Below, piece after piece: positions 26,001-37,423 of a DNA stretch of 64,000 nucleotides. Within the stretch, counting starts at the first letter, position 1; each line of letters starts with the position of its first letter. The DNA comes from Acanthochromis polyacanthus (Eukaryota > Chordata > Actinopteri > Pomacentridae): assembly GCF_021347895.1 (NCBI RefSeq), contig NC_067120.1, positions 11,207,361-11,271,360 of the forward strand. The letters are read 5' to 3'. Under the pieces are notes generated by a model. It had not been told where the DNA came from. It did no database searches and saw nothing but the letters and a program-made list of their open reading frames with translations. The position numbers were made by a program, and so were the translations under genes.

Positions 26001-28850
26001 ACCATTAATTGCCAACACAGTGCAAGCGTGTTTACATTGAAGTTCAACCACTACATGTACACTTTGCACTAGCAGAATCCCTGAAGGCCAAACCTGTACA
26101 CAGACAAACACAGTAGCTGGTTAAAGACATAATAGTCATCATCTTCGGATACAGGGGGTTGAAAAGTAAAATGATAAAACAGAGCTATCAAAGATAAGAA
26201 AAGCAGCCGCATGGGAATATCTAGAAGGAACAGTTTGTTAAGTACCTTCTTCCTTCACTCCAACATACCATCTTTGGATTCTGGACCATGTGAAACCTCC
26301 AGACAAAATGGGCCGAAGCCAAACAGCCATTCAATCTATAAACAATGCTGCTTTCCACTGTTTTATCAGCTTGAGCAGTCTGGATTTTTTGTTTTTGGCC
26401 TGACATGGCTGCTGAAAACTGATAAAAGCCCCTTTCTTCGGCATTTCTTGTACTGAAATTGTTTGTAGGGGCAGTCTCAATTTGGTTTTGAAGACCAAAA
26501 AAAAAGGATTTCTGGAAGCTTTCATTAAATTTTTGAAGGGCAGGTGTGCTTGGAAAGCTTGTCCACAAAGACCAACGGGATGGGGAAATCCCTTACATTT
26601 CCTACAGATTTAATACCAGATTTTAACTTTTTGTTCACAGACTCTATTTTTCCTGACAAGGACCAGAGAAAGACACTGTCAGGTTGGATGATTTGTCTGT
26701 GAACAACAAGGGAAGAAAAAAAATGAACAGGACACTTTGGACAAATGGCCCTGCCCAAAACCCCAAAAGCCTTTCCTGATGTGCATTTTTTTCCAAACCT
26801 CACTCCCTCCTTCATCACTTTTCTCTAAAGCAGATATTTTGGCTTAGCAGGGGCTGTTTCCCTCTCTCTTTGTGCTCTGACAAAATTGAGAAGCTGACAA
26901 ACAGTGAATTTTCAAGGATTATTATTAACAACTTGCTATATAACTTTCCAATGGGGCAACTGTCAATTTCACTAAAGCTCCTCTTACCACAAGCCATGAT
27001 TCCATTCCTGAATAGTATAACAGCATAAAGTACTATGCCTGTTACTGTGACTGGAAAATGTATAAATTAGTGTCAGTCAAGTGCATTCGTTGTGTTGCTC
27101 TGATTTGGTTTAAATACACTGTAGATTAGTTCCCAAATAATGGAAAGTGGAGAGTTGACCCAGAGCATTTGGCTTAGCCACGGGGTTAGCGTGGCTTCGT
27201 TTTTGAGAACTGAGCGTGAACAAAGCCTGCACTAAATGACTGCAGGCTGTGCGGGATTAGGCATGGCACTAGCCACAGTGACTTCAAAACAAACTTTCCA
27301 ACGCAGCAAATACAAGACATTATGGATGCCAGAGATTTACACTGCTGGGTGCGAAGGATTACTGTATGTGACATGAGCTGCTATCAGGTTCTAATGCTTC
27401 ATTTAGCAAATTAAGAGAAATACTCAAAGCAAAATGGTCATTTTTCTGTCTACATAATTTATTTCAATTGAAAATGCTGCACACATCGATCATCACTTTT
27501 ATTTGGAGTTTTGTGCTTTTTTTGCATCTTTTTTGAAAAGTTAGAAAATGAAAGTTGAAGAGGTTCTAAATGTGCTCCACATGACTTTGTAACAATAGGA
27601 CCCACCAAAGAGTCTGTGTGGTTTGGAAGAGGTTAATGACACATGCCACGGGTTGTAATGGAGCATGCATCAAACCTTTGCGCCGAACAAGGTGCATTCT
27701 GGAGCCCATGTGCAGAAAATAAACATGTGACATGGGGTTCCTTTAATGTCAACAAAGAGAGAGAAATGCTTGAATGAGAAAGTACAACTTTTCAAATACT
27801 TTTACTTTTAATTGAAACCATCATGCTGACACTGGTGCTTCTTGTGCCAAACTGAAATTTTGTAGAAATCTGTAAAAGTGTGACCTTTTTCAAAGCTTGA
27901 TGATAGGCAGAAGGTGAAGGGACAATAAGAGGAAGAACTCAACCAGATCATGCCTCTACTTTACCTTATAAATCTGCTGAGATTTGATAGCTCTGTGCAA
28001 ATGTCAAACCTAACCAGACAAACATCCTGCTGCTCCCCAGGACTGAAAGGAGGAATAGGGAGACAGAGAGACAGTGACTAGTAGTTAGACACTCGCTCTT
28101 TAACACATGGCTTCAGTTTCCCGTCTCCCACTGTGTGGCCTGGCCTTGCATGAGACCAAAACACTCAGACAGCCTAATATGGTGTTCATTATATGTACTG
28201 GCCACCTTTAACCATCCTTTACCTTCTCTGTGTTCAGATGCTGCCGACACAGGAGGATCAGCTTCAGCATGAAATCAGTAAAAAATAAAGGTTCAAGCCT
28301 GATTAACTATCAGTAAATCAAGAGTCTTCAAACATGTGGCTACTTCTTAATACCCCTAAAAATGTTTTACTATGAAAATGTAGCAAAAAAATGCAGAAAA
28401 TCACGGTGAAGTCTCATTCTTGACCAACGCATCTAAATGGGGATCACTGCATACTTCAAGGTCTGGTCTGTGAAAGCAAAGGGAAAAAAAGTGCATCCAC
28501 TATGTCCATATTTGGTCTTGCTAACTTTGCCAATCCTTCCACTAGAACATATTTCTCCAAACATCCCCTGACCCTCTGCCTGAACTATGAAGGATAACAC
28601 TGACATCTGCTGGCAAGAATGCAAGAGCCTTTTTTTATACTCGACTTGTCTTTTAAAAAATGTTTTTGGTACTTTATGGGGTTCTAAAAGATTAAATACA
28701 ATCACCTTGTAGGAATTCATAAACATAATTTTGCCTGTATGTGACCTACAGTTTCTCCTTATCTGGGCGAATACTACAGTAGAATCAACTTCTATGATAT
28801 TCTTTCTCTTTTGACAACTAACATGCATTCTTATGTAAAAGAACATAACA
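17100..28850. other. tln2-tpm1 intergenic region
   Basis: About 11.7 kb without a recognisable coding exon, RNA gene or mobile element. Likely home of tpm1 muscle enhancers. A perfect CArG palindrome lies at 22253-22262. Short open frames (for example 23373-23561 plus strand and 26221-26818 minus strand) have no domain signature and are treated as chance. Confidence 0.55.
22253..22262. promoter_or_regulatory. CArG-box candidate CCATATATGG
   Basis: A perfect palindromic serum-response element about 5.2 kb upstream of tpm1 exon 1a. A few CArG matches are expected by chance in 64 kb, so function is unproven. Confidence 0.25.
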
Positions 28851-28879
28851 ATATTGATAGTACTGGTTGTTTGAAATGC

Positions 28880-30956
28880 TTTATTTTTGGTGAATACAAA
28901 AAATACTTTTGTGAACAGATAAATATTATACATACAGCATCAAATCATAAAACTAATGCGGTCTGTTAAAGAAAGCACAACACCTATTCATAACAGAGCT
29001 AGTAACTTTTTCTATTTCCGTTAATACTCGGACAAATCAGTTGGACAATATATTTTAGGGTAGTATTACATCTACTGATAAAAACTTAGTATTTTTTTAT
29101 AGTGGTTAGACATTGAAACAAGGAAGTTTAATTCAACATTTAAGAGGGACTTGCATAATGAATTTCAACAATTTCTCAACATCAGACACAAATTGTCACA
29201 TGCTCATCGAATGCAGTCTAGTGTTAGTCTCTAAATCCTAAGGTATCCACAGACGCCCTTTTGATAATCAGCATTAGAACATTGTTGCAGGGTAGGGGGC
29301 ACCAGCCAAGGCATTAACTGTATGGCAAGGACTTGTTTATTAAGACCCCAATAGGGATTAGACTGGCATAATGTTCTGATCCAGAGAGGACAAGCTCAGG
29401 CTCCCACCCAGCCTGAATCTTCAGCTGCTCACATGCAGACTCAAGTAAGGCACTAGTACGCAATGCAGACCAGACACTGGCATGGACACACTGAGGAGAT
29501 GAGCTGCTGAAAATTTCAAATATATCATACGTTATTACACCAAATGAAAAGGAAAAAAAAAAACAGTTTAACAGTCTGCTCAATCAGAGCATGGAGCTAT
29601 TTCCTTGTAGTTTGTGAGGACAATGTCCAGCATTTAATTTAACAGAAGTTTTTAAATTGTCTTCTTCAGTGCATAAAGTTATGAGCATCTTCAGAGCATA
29701 ATGTACGCTCATTTCATTCACGAGCCCAAAGCCCAGTATCACCGCACACGACTAATCTTCAAACCAATAACAGAGCAGACTCTCATTATATTCTTGCTAG
29801 AATATTCAGTGTAATATATGCTATAGACAGACAGCCTGAAGTGATATGACTTTACAAAGACGGGGCAGTGACTGGTGGAGAAATAAACTGGATGTGTCTG
29901 TGTACAGTACAGCGAGCATCCGAACCAAAACGTGGCCAGTCTAGAGGGCGGAGGGAATGAAACACGACGAGAACAACATGACAAATAATGTAAACATATA
30001 TTCCTTACACAGCTCTGTGTATGTGAGAGAAGAACTGGTGGGGTGAGATAATGTACAAGCAGCAAGACATATTTGGTCACGTATAGTCCAGATTCTCTGA
30101 ATAACACTTGTTCTCTTATAAGAACAACTTGTTTCAACATTGGTCAAGAATAAACATCTTTATAGCGAGTGCTGGCCAGTGCTCTGTGTCATTCACACCA
30201 ATCAGAATCCCTCATTGTTGGCATCAAGCTGAAAAACTTTAATCAAAATCAATTGATTTAAAAGTTTGCCAGTTTAATAGCAAACCCCAAGTTCACATTT
30301 TTAGTAAAATACAAGTGCCTTTCCACTTTATACTACTCTATTGGTTAGTAGGCTTCATTGATATGTGTAGACATTATGGTGCATGCAAGCCGGTGGTGAA
30401 ATGAGGCATCGCCTTCCTGCCTTTTTTATTTATTCTTTAAGTTTTTTTTTTAACAACTACAAACCTACGGACCCTTAGATTCGTTCTGCCAGTGGCAGAG
30501 ATATCTGTTCATTCCTATTGGCTCTAAACCTTCAACAATTACAGAACATTCAGCGGACTTATAGAGGATTTCTGCATTTGTAACATCTTTGATTCATGAT
30601 TGTAACAGTCAGTAATGGCTCATGATGCAGTAATACCCACAAAGCAATGATATCATAACACTTAATCAAAACTGTCTCCACTTGCTTATAGTAAGAACCT
30701 TCATCATATTTAAGTCTGAATGTCAATGCCATTCACTGACAAATACATACACACATCACACACACGCACACACACTCGCAACAAATACACTACAGAGCAC
30801 AGGCACTTGTTTCTCTCACCAAACAGGCCTGTTTCAAGTGCGCTGTATAGTACTCGGTTATATGAGAGCAAAGCAGCCAATAAGTACATCGGCAATGTCT
30901 CCCCGTGGACGTGAGGGTCTAATCAGTGCACCACACATCCTCGTCTGCCCGGTCCA
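28880..30956 (-). other. tln2: tln2 3' UTR (extent uncertain)
   Basis: Follows the tln2 stop. Candidate poly(A) signals on the minus strand are the double AATAAATAAA at 30425-30434 and an AATAAA at 28880-28885. A 166-codon frame at 28433-28933 spans the distal signal and shows no family resemblance. Confidence 0.45.
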
Positions 30957-31082
30957 TCAGCCCTCATCCTCTCTCAGCTCGCTGGGCAGGAACTGTACTG
31001 CTGCTGTCGGATCTGAGCCAGTTTTTTGCGAGTCCTCCAACTCTCGCTCCTTCCTCAGCATCTCTTCCTGAGCTGCAATGAT
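30957..31082 (-). CDS. tln2: tln2 last coding exon, dimerisation helix and stop (two indels)
   Basis: Begins IIAAQEEMLRKERELE and ends FLPSELREDEG and TGA, as expected for residues 2501-2542. Between them the sequence reads DSQKTGSDPTAAVQ where talins have a conserved (E)ARKKLAQIRQQQYK; that peptide is found in another frame of the same bases (TRKKLAQIRQQQY). The exon is 126 nt instead of 129, consistent with a 2-nt and a 1-nt deletion that cancel within the exon. Acceptor CTCCTCAG|ATC. Confidence 0.85.
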   Translation of the reverse strand: MIAAQEEMLRKERELEDSQKTGSDPTAAVQFLPSELREDEG

Positions 31083-33124
31083 CTGAGGAGAACAAGAGCA
31101 GCTGACAGAAAATGTACCTTTTGCTCCTCACTTCCCCAATTCTTGTGGATAACTTGATGTGAAGAAACCAAATAGCCTGCAGCTGTAGCCGAGCTCATAG
31201 TCTGTAAAGCTGGTTAACTCCAGGCATGAGATGACAGACTAGACACAAAAACGAAGCCTACATTAATTAAAAAATGTGTAAATAAAAATGAGCAGAAGTT
31301 TTAGGGATGCGGGGTTGAAAAAGAGGCATGTAAACAAGCACACAAAATATTTTTAGAAGAAAGTGTAAGCTTCATAGCTAATAAACTGTCAGTTAACTAG
31401 TAATAGCGGCCTGCCAGTCAGATTTAGGAAATTTTAGAAATGCTCTGCAGATGTGAAGAAATATCTATGAACCATGACCCAGCAGCAGCTAACCATGGTC
31501 AATAATATCTGAAGAGTTCTGTGATGGACGGGTGACCTGTCAGCCTGTGTCAGATGGAATAGGCTCCATTATTCCCCTGCAACCTTCAATTAAAAAAAAA
31601 AAAAAAACTGTGTATACCAAACGACTAGATTTAAAGAACATTTTAAATATCTATATAAATGACACAGCAGTAAGAAATCAAGAGCTCTGATAATAACAAG
31701 AAATAAAATCTATTACCTGTGGCAGCCGATCTGTAAAATACACTCATTGTTGATTCACATTGTGTAACGACTGAGCACAAAGCACAAGAATGACAGACAC
31801 AGAGCAGCTACATTTTACAGTTATGTCTAAACCTGCAGCATCTTGTGCTGCTACACAAAACAAGAAACATACAGAATTGGTAGCAGAGGGTACGACCTAG
31901 ATAATTTGGATAAAGCAGAGGTTCAAATCCGAGTAAACATCAGTATGGTGTGTCTAAGCTTGTCAGCCAAAGGGTTCTGAAAAGTGAAGGCATAGTTGCT
32001 CATTTTCTGTTGCACATGTAATTATCCGGTTTACTTTATGCGTGGGGTGAGGCATGATGTTGATTGAATGCACAATGCTCTGCTCCCCCACCACCTCTCT
32101 CTCTGCATGGATTCATCCTCCAGCTGTACTCAGCAGTGCACGTCAATGTGTTTTCGATGAGTGACTGTGGAGGAACCCTGAGGGCAGGGTGTGTGTGTTT
32201 TTCAGTTGTATTCTTTTAAAATGCAGCTTACGACTGCTGTTTCAACAATCCTGCAGACTCTAGTTTTAAGACCAAATGGTGAAAAGCCACCAAACACGGG
32301 GGTAGCGTAAAAGCCAGAGCTGCCATTCTCACAATGTTCTCTCAGAATGCCGTGTGAAGATCGCAACGATTTAAATCTCAAGAATTGCAATTTCACTTCG
32401 ATTCCAGTATTCAGGAGTATGGAGCCAAAACAACCAAAATGTTTTACATTCGTTCTGTGACTTTTTGCAGAAAATATAATCCTCATTTTTGTGAAGGTTA
32501 TAATTTTTAACACAGCGATTTACAGAGGAATCACAGAAATCCTCACATTGTCTTTGTGCCAGTTGTTTTCACATAAAAATTATTGGCAGTAGTAGGAATA
32601 GTGAATTTTTAATTAAATGAGACAGCCCCCTAGTTATGAAAATGATCAGACATCAATGACGCAGTAAGCATTCCTGGTAAAATGGAAAAACAGTGACAAG
32701 TTGAAGCCCAGCTGGAGCTCACGTCTGACGGAGACAGGGACCCAGAAACTTCTTGTGGCAATGCCAGAGTAAAAAAAAAGATAATAAAGACAGCGTCATT
32801 ACTGTTGATATTTCCTTTTTCGTTTTTCAAAGATGAAAAGGAAGCAAATTATCTGCTGTAACAGAAAAACGTTAAAAGTCTTCAAGAGATGTGACGTTTG
32901 CAGCTATGAATGTCTAGCAAAGCAGGTAAACAGCATTGAAACAAAGCTGATGGGCTGTTTATCCACAGCAGCTCATCACAGCTTCAGAAAAACAACTGTG
33001 GCATTTTGGCACATCAGCGAGAGGTGCAAACATTCAGTAACAGTCAGTGAAAAGGTCACGACACGCAGTAGGAATGATTCATTTCCAGGCCTAATACAAA
33101 CATTCTCCCAGGATTTTGTCTCAC
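31083..33124 (-). other. tln2 last intron
   Basis: About 2 kb of unique sequence with a poly-A run at 31592-31606. A tRNA-like B box (GGTTCAAATCC) at 31920-31930 lacks a convincing tRNA fold. Confidence 0.5.
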
Positions 33125-33248
33125 CTGCGCTATTCCCGACGAATTTGGTCTTTACCACGACGCTGTCATCCTCATTCTTGTCAAATGCTGCTTTCTGAGC
33201 CGCCTTGACAAGATTGTCTGAAGCTCGCTTCACGGCATTACCAGCAGC
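33125..33248 (-). CDS. tln2: tln2 penultimate exon, R13 end (2-nt deletion)
   Basis: Encodes AAGNAVKRASDNLVKAAQKA and VVVKTKFVG, residues 2459-2500. The family end is KFVGGIAQ; here GTC GGG AATA GCG CAG|GTGAG lacks two bases and is out of frame at the junction. Length is 124 nt where 126 is expected. Confidence 0.88.
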
Positions 33249-33331
33249 CTTTGCAAAGACATTGTCAAAGTTAGCACGCACATGATTCATTATGTGTCTG
33301 TTGAAGAACTGAAACGATGCCTCATTGTTAC

Positions 33332-33513
33332 CTGCAGTCTCCTCATGGCTCAGAATCCTGGTCTGCCTTCACCTTGCAGGCCACCAGCAGCTGAGCTGTG
33401 GAAGCTGCGACCTGTTTGGCTGAGGAGATGAGCTTCTCCTCACTGGCGTGGCCCTGCACTGAAGCATTAGCTGCCTCGCACAGGTTACTGGTGGCTGCTG
33501 CTACCATACGTGC
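33332..33513 (-). CDS. tln2: tln2 exon, R13 (1-nt deletion, premature stop)
   Basis: Begins ARMVAAATSNLCEAANASVQ, residues 2398-2458, and continues to VACKVKADQDSE. The next bases read CCA TGA where GCC ATG AGG AGA CTG CAG is expected; one G is missing and the frame stops. Length 182 nt instead of 183. Donor CAG|GTAACA. Confidence 0.9.
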
Positions 33514-33610
33514 CTACAACAAGCAATGCAATGCTATAGTGATGGGTTTACTCATTTATTTTATTTTGTTTAAAATTAGGGTTTAATTTTGAGTTCATAA
33601 AACAACTTAC

Positions 33611-33673
33611 AGCTGATATGAGACCTTGTGACCACTGGCCATCATCTACTGCATTGGCTAGATTGGATCCAAC
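33611..33673 (-). CDS. tln2: tln2 exon, R13
   Basis: 63 nt, VGSNLANAVDDGQWSQGLIS plus A, residues 2377-2397. Frame intact; donor GCT|GTAAGT. Confidence 0.95.
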
Positions 33674-33774
33674 CTGCAACAGAGTAAAAAGAAAAAAATG
33701 CAAACATTATATTGCACTGTTGTAATACAACTGCATATTCAAGTGCATAAGTGTCTGAGGGTGTGTAGACTGAC

Positions 33775-33900
33775 CTTGCCTTGTGCCACCAGTTCTCTCT
33801 GAGCTGCAGATGCAGATTTAACTAGAGCACTGGTTGCTGCAGCGATGGACTTGGCTGCTTCTAAGATCTGCTCCTCAAAATCCAGCGTCTCATCTGCCTG
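33775..33900 (-). CDS. tln2: tln2 exon, R13 start (NAGNAG acceptor)
   Basis: 126 nt, QADETLDFEEQILEAAKSIA and onward to ELVAQGK, residues 2335-2376. The acceptor CCCAGCAG|GCA offers two in-frame AGs, so the first Gln may be optional. Confidence 0.95.
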
Positions 33901-36008
33901 CTGGGAGGAGAGCCACATATTAACTTAGATTGAAAACTACAGAAAAGATTATTAATACTGTGGAATAAACTGCAATCAGACCTCAGTCTACACTGCTGGG
34001 GAAGGATGGGGGAGGACAAATGCAAAATACTTTATTCATAGAAAAGTAACAGAATGTATGTATATTATTTTGTAATCAGCTTATAAAACATCCCCAAGTG
34101 CTAGGTTTGTATTATTATTGAAGAATGTAATCTCCCACACAGCTTCCTAAACCTTAAAAATCCCACAAAAAACAAAAAAAAAGGAAGTGACCTCAGCATC
34201 CTCTATAAGCCAGAGAACCTATAATGTTCAATTTTGTCTTTGACATAAAGCAGAATTGAAAAATATAAATTTTAAAAGACAACAGAACAGCATCTAGATG
34301 TGATGGTCCATTTCCCACAGCTGAACTAAAAAGCAGCTGAAGACCTCAGGGACATTTAACAAACGCCATCTCTGCATTTGCAGTCAACAGCATGTGATTG
34401 ACCACAGACCTCCATAAACACATAAGGCACACCGTGGCTGGAGACAGGGCGGGACACTGTAGGAATATGTTTGATATATAGTTGGACTGAATAACAACCT
34501 AATATATCAAACATATCAGACAGAGCCCTGCAGAGAAGGCTTCCAGGTCTACAATGGGCTTAGGAAGGGGGTGAAGGGACAAGGATGCATGCTGGGAGCA
34601 GGAGAGCCTCCCCTCCTTATAGGGTAGGAGGGAAGGAGCAGAGAGGTGCGGGAGTAAAGGGGAGGAAGGAGGAGAATCCAAGCTGTTTCAAACAAAAAGT
34701 AAACATCTGTTTGAATCTGTGGGCTATTGTACAGACTTCAGTGCTGCTTAATGCTACTGAGAATTATATGTGGTTTACTCAGCAAAAAATAAAATAAAAA
34801 AATCAGAGTAAAACATTAACACATGTTTAAAGAATCATACATAGCGCTCTTCAACTGACTAATACGTAGACTTTAAGATGCAAAAGGTACAAAAAAAAAA
34901 CAACGTCTTGGTCTTTTCCAGAAATTTTGTCTCTAAGTTCAGATCTTACAATTTTATATTTATATGAGCACTGGTCATGAATATAATCTCACCCCTCCTT
35001 ACACAAATTAGTAAAACCCAGTGTTATTCTGCCTTTAAATGGTAAGGGTTGCTTCCTGTTCGATCACTAGAGGGAGACAGTGACATCTAAAGAGGTAAAG
35101 CCTTTCACCCTCTAATCCCTTTTCATGAACACAAAGGTCCTCATAAATGCAGTCTGTAGCTGTGGAATTACAGTATGAGACAGAGCATTATATGGTCTTT
35201 GTTAGGACTGGGGGTAACCTAAATACATGTTTGCTCATATCACACAGACAGAGGGTTGAACTGAGAATCACACGAACAGGAAGTACAGAAAAGGGGGAAA
35301 GCGCTAGAGTCACAGAAGGAAGAGCAGTAGGATCCAACTATCCAGTCTCCAGAGACAGATAAACAAACAACACAATCATGCAGAGCACACCACAAGCACA
35401 ATCCTGTATTGCATACAGAGCAACACAACATTATTTTACTGTACAAAAGCACTTTAACTATCACTTATCGCCTATGTTCTCTGTTCTTTTAGCACATTAT
35501 GTGTCGAAGTTGTTCTGTTTTTTCAGGCAATACCATGTGTGTAAGGGGGGGATGAATAGCAGGCTGAAAAGCCTCCCTCAGTTTAGTTTAGAAATGAAGA
35601 ACACTGCAATAAAACAAAGGAAACAAGTTCAATAAGACAAAGAATCTCTCTTTCAGAAAGACTTACAACAGGTCAGCACACATTTGAACTCATTCCAACA
35701 TAAGCTTGAAGACCCAGCAGTGTAATTGCGTCTCCTGGCAATGCAACTCAAAACAATGTCCAGAAGTATCTTTGAAGAAAGTTTGCTCACTGGACCGGCT
35801 GTCTGAGTCAACAAAGTGTGTAGCAGAGAATCATTTTCTCCTTTTAATGATGTCACGATAGCAGCTCAGTTACTGAAAAAGATGATTCTACTTCAAAGTC
35901 AGTGTCACCTTTTCCTACCTACGCCCCACATTGTCTCCCCGCTGATTAATGGCAGAAAGCTGTGCGTGGGTTTGTGTGGGTGGAAAGGGTTGAGAGGGGG
36001 ACTTCTAC
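33901..36008 (-). other. tln2 intron hosting mir-190a
   Basis: About 2.1 kb of unique sequence. Apart from the miRNA hairpin at 34449-34536 no feature is recognised. Confidence 0.6.
34449..34536 (-). ncRNA. mir190a: mir-190a precursor hairpin
   Basis: The minus strand folds into a long hairpin whose arms match vertebrate mir-190a. The 5p mature sequence TGATATGTTTGATATATTAG GT lies at 34497-34518 and the 3p product at 34461-34481, with a loop TGTTATTCAGTCCAAC between them. Only the loop and basal stem differ noticeably from the human precursor. It is on the sense strand of a tln2 intron; human MIR190A also lies within TLN2, so co-transcription is expected. miR-190 is an ancient miRNA linked to neuronal and TrkB/CREB signalling. 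Confidence 0.96.
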
Positions 36009-36133
36009 CTTGGGCTTAGCTCTGGGTTTCAGCTGCTCTAGTTTCTTGGCTGCTGCTTCAATGGACGCTGCTGCTCCGAGGAGTTCAGTCTCAGCGATGA
36101 CCGTTGGGTCCTCGGGGTCCACATATTCTGATC
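36009..36133 (-). CDS. tln2: tln2 exon, R12-R13 linker into R13
   Basis: 125 nt. Completes a Gly codon then SEYVDPEDPTVIAETELLGA and onward to KLEQLKPRAKPK, residues 2293-2334. Acceptor GATCCAG|GATCAG, donor AAG|GTAGAA. A second AG four bases into the exon is a less likely acceptor because it breaks the frame. Confidence 0.93.
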
Positions 36134-36585
36134 CTGGATCAACACATAACCGGACATCGATTAGCACACACAAACAAAATAAACACTGGGACAAATAGAC
36201 TGGAGATGACATCTTGTTTTACATAAGAAGAGTCCTGATTATGCTTCAAACAAATTTTCTATATCAAACATTCATCAACTTTTGTGCACACTCCCAAGAA
36301 TTGTTTGCATTGTGACAGTAATGTCTCAAAGTCAAATAAGATAAACTGAAGTTAGACAAAAAGCACATTTGATGGATCATTGTCTTTTTATAGGTTTTTA
36401 AGTGCCCATAAAATGGAGCTTTTTGGGAACAGCTTGGTAAAGCAGATGGAATGATGTTTTCATAGATTATGTTGAGCTCTGGGGAAATCTGTTCTGCACC
36501 CCCACTCGGAGCCGTCTACTCTCTACCCCCTTCTGACTCTATGAAAGGTGATCTGGAGGAACAAAACACACCATATCCCACTTAC

Positions 36586-36591
36586 CTCCAT
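36586..36591 (-). CDS. tln2: Candidate 6-nt tln2 microexon (ATGGAG)
   Basis: Six bases lie between a very strong acceptor (about 40 nt of pyrimidines without AG, ending CTGCCTCAG) and a consensus donor GTAAGT. Inclusion keeps the frame and inserts Asp-Gly (K-DG-GSEY instead of K-GSEY) in the R12-R13 linker. Three TGC motifs stand within about 30 nt of the acceptor, as in SRRM4-dependent neural microexons. Not confirmed by transcripts here. Confidence 0.6.
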
Positions 36592-37341
36592 CTGAGGCAG
36601 CAAGGAAAGAGCAGGGGAAAGAGAGGGAGAGAGCACATGGGACATTAGAGAGGTGAAGTGGATAGCCCCGCTGTGTCTCAGGCTATACACTGAAATCTAA
36701 TTCTCATCCAAACACAATCTATTACGGCTGTCAGATGCAGCAGTGCAACATCGAGAGGAAACACTCTAGTATGTTTGTGTCATAACCATCCTACAGAGCT
36801 TAATTTGAAACTCTTTGCAGGGCAATCACTCGATGGTACGATTCAATATTCTAAAGTGATTTTCATGACCAATCTTTATTAGGGACACAGACAGGTCTGC
36901 TGGCTTTACTCACTAGCGCTATAATATTATTTATTCACAAGAGGATTAGGGCTCCTTTGACTAATCTCTAAGATCTCCACAATCCTGTCATGGTTTTTTA
37001 CATTTTATCAAATTGAGTTGGCTCCTAGTGAGAGTCCCCATGCTTCAAATTCAATGTACTCTACTTTGCCAGTTTTACACTGCTGGGCCTATAACAGATC
37101 GTTTTAAAATTTAAATCTGCAGCAACAACATTTTTGGACTGCACAAAAGCATCTATAAAATTACTTTTTCCCAATAAAATAGCATAATATTGTCTCACTG
37201 AGTACAACAAACTCTTTGAATGCTAAGTATACATAACTTTCATTGAAATCACCCATAAAACGCTGACATTAGTAAGAGTGGGGTCACCGGTAACTAAAGG
37301 TTGCCAAGCCTAAGTCGTGCTTGTGTTTGTTGTGTGATCAG

Positions 37342-37344
<3 letters not shown>

Positions 37345-37416
<72 letters not shown>
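37345..37416. repeat. (TG)36 dinucleotide microsatellite
   Basis: 72 bp of perfect TG repeat on the plus strand, CA on the tln2 transcript. It starts at position +8 of the intron after the 37424-37529 exon. Confidence 0.98.
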
Positions 37417-37417
<1 letters not shown>

Positions 37418-37423
37418 CCTCAC

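Noticed and set aside
26221..26818. Two adjacent minus-strand frames in the intergenic region
   Set aside because: No family signature, no convincing splice sites or promoter; consistent with chance.
28506..28515. CArG box CCATATTTGG
   Set aside because: Several such matches are expected by chance in 64 kb and it lies near the tln2 3' end.
28433..28933. 166-codon minus-strand frame downstream of tln2
   Set aside because: AT-rich, no recognisable domain, overlaps the expected 3' UTR or downstream region.
31878..31930. tRNA or tRNA-derived SINE suggested by a perfect B box GGTTCAAATCC
   Set aside because: The A box is poor and no cloverleaf or SINE tail could be drawn.
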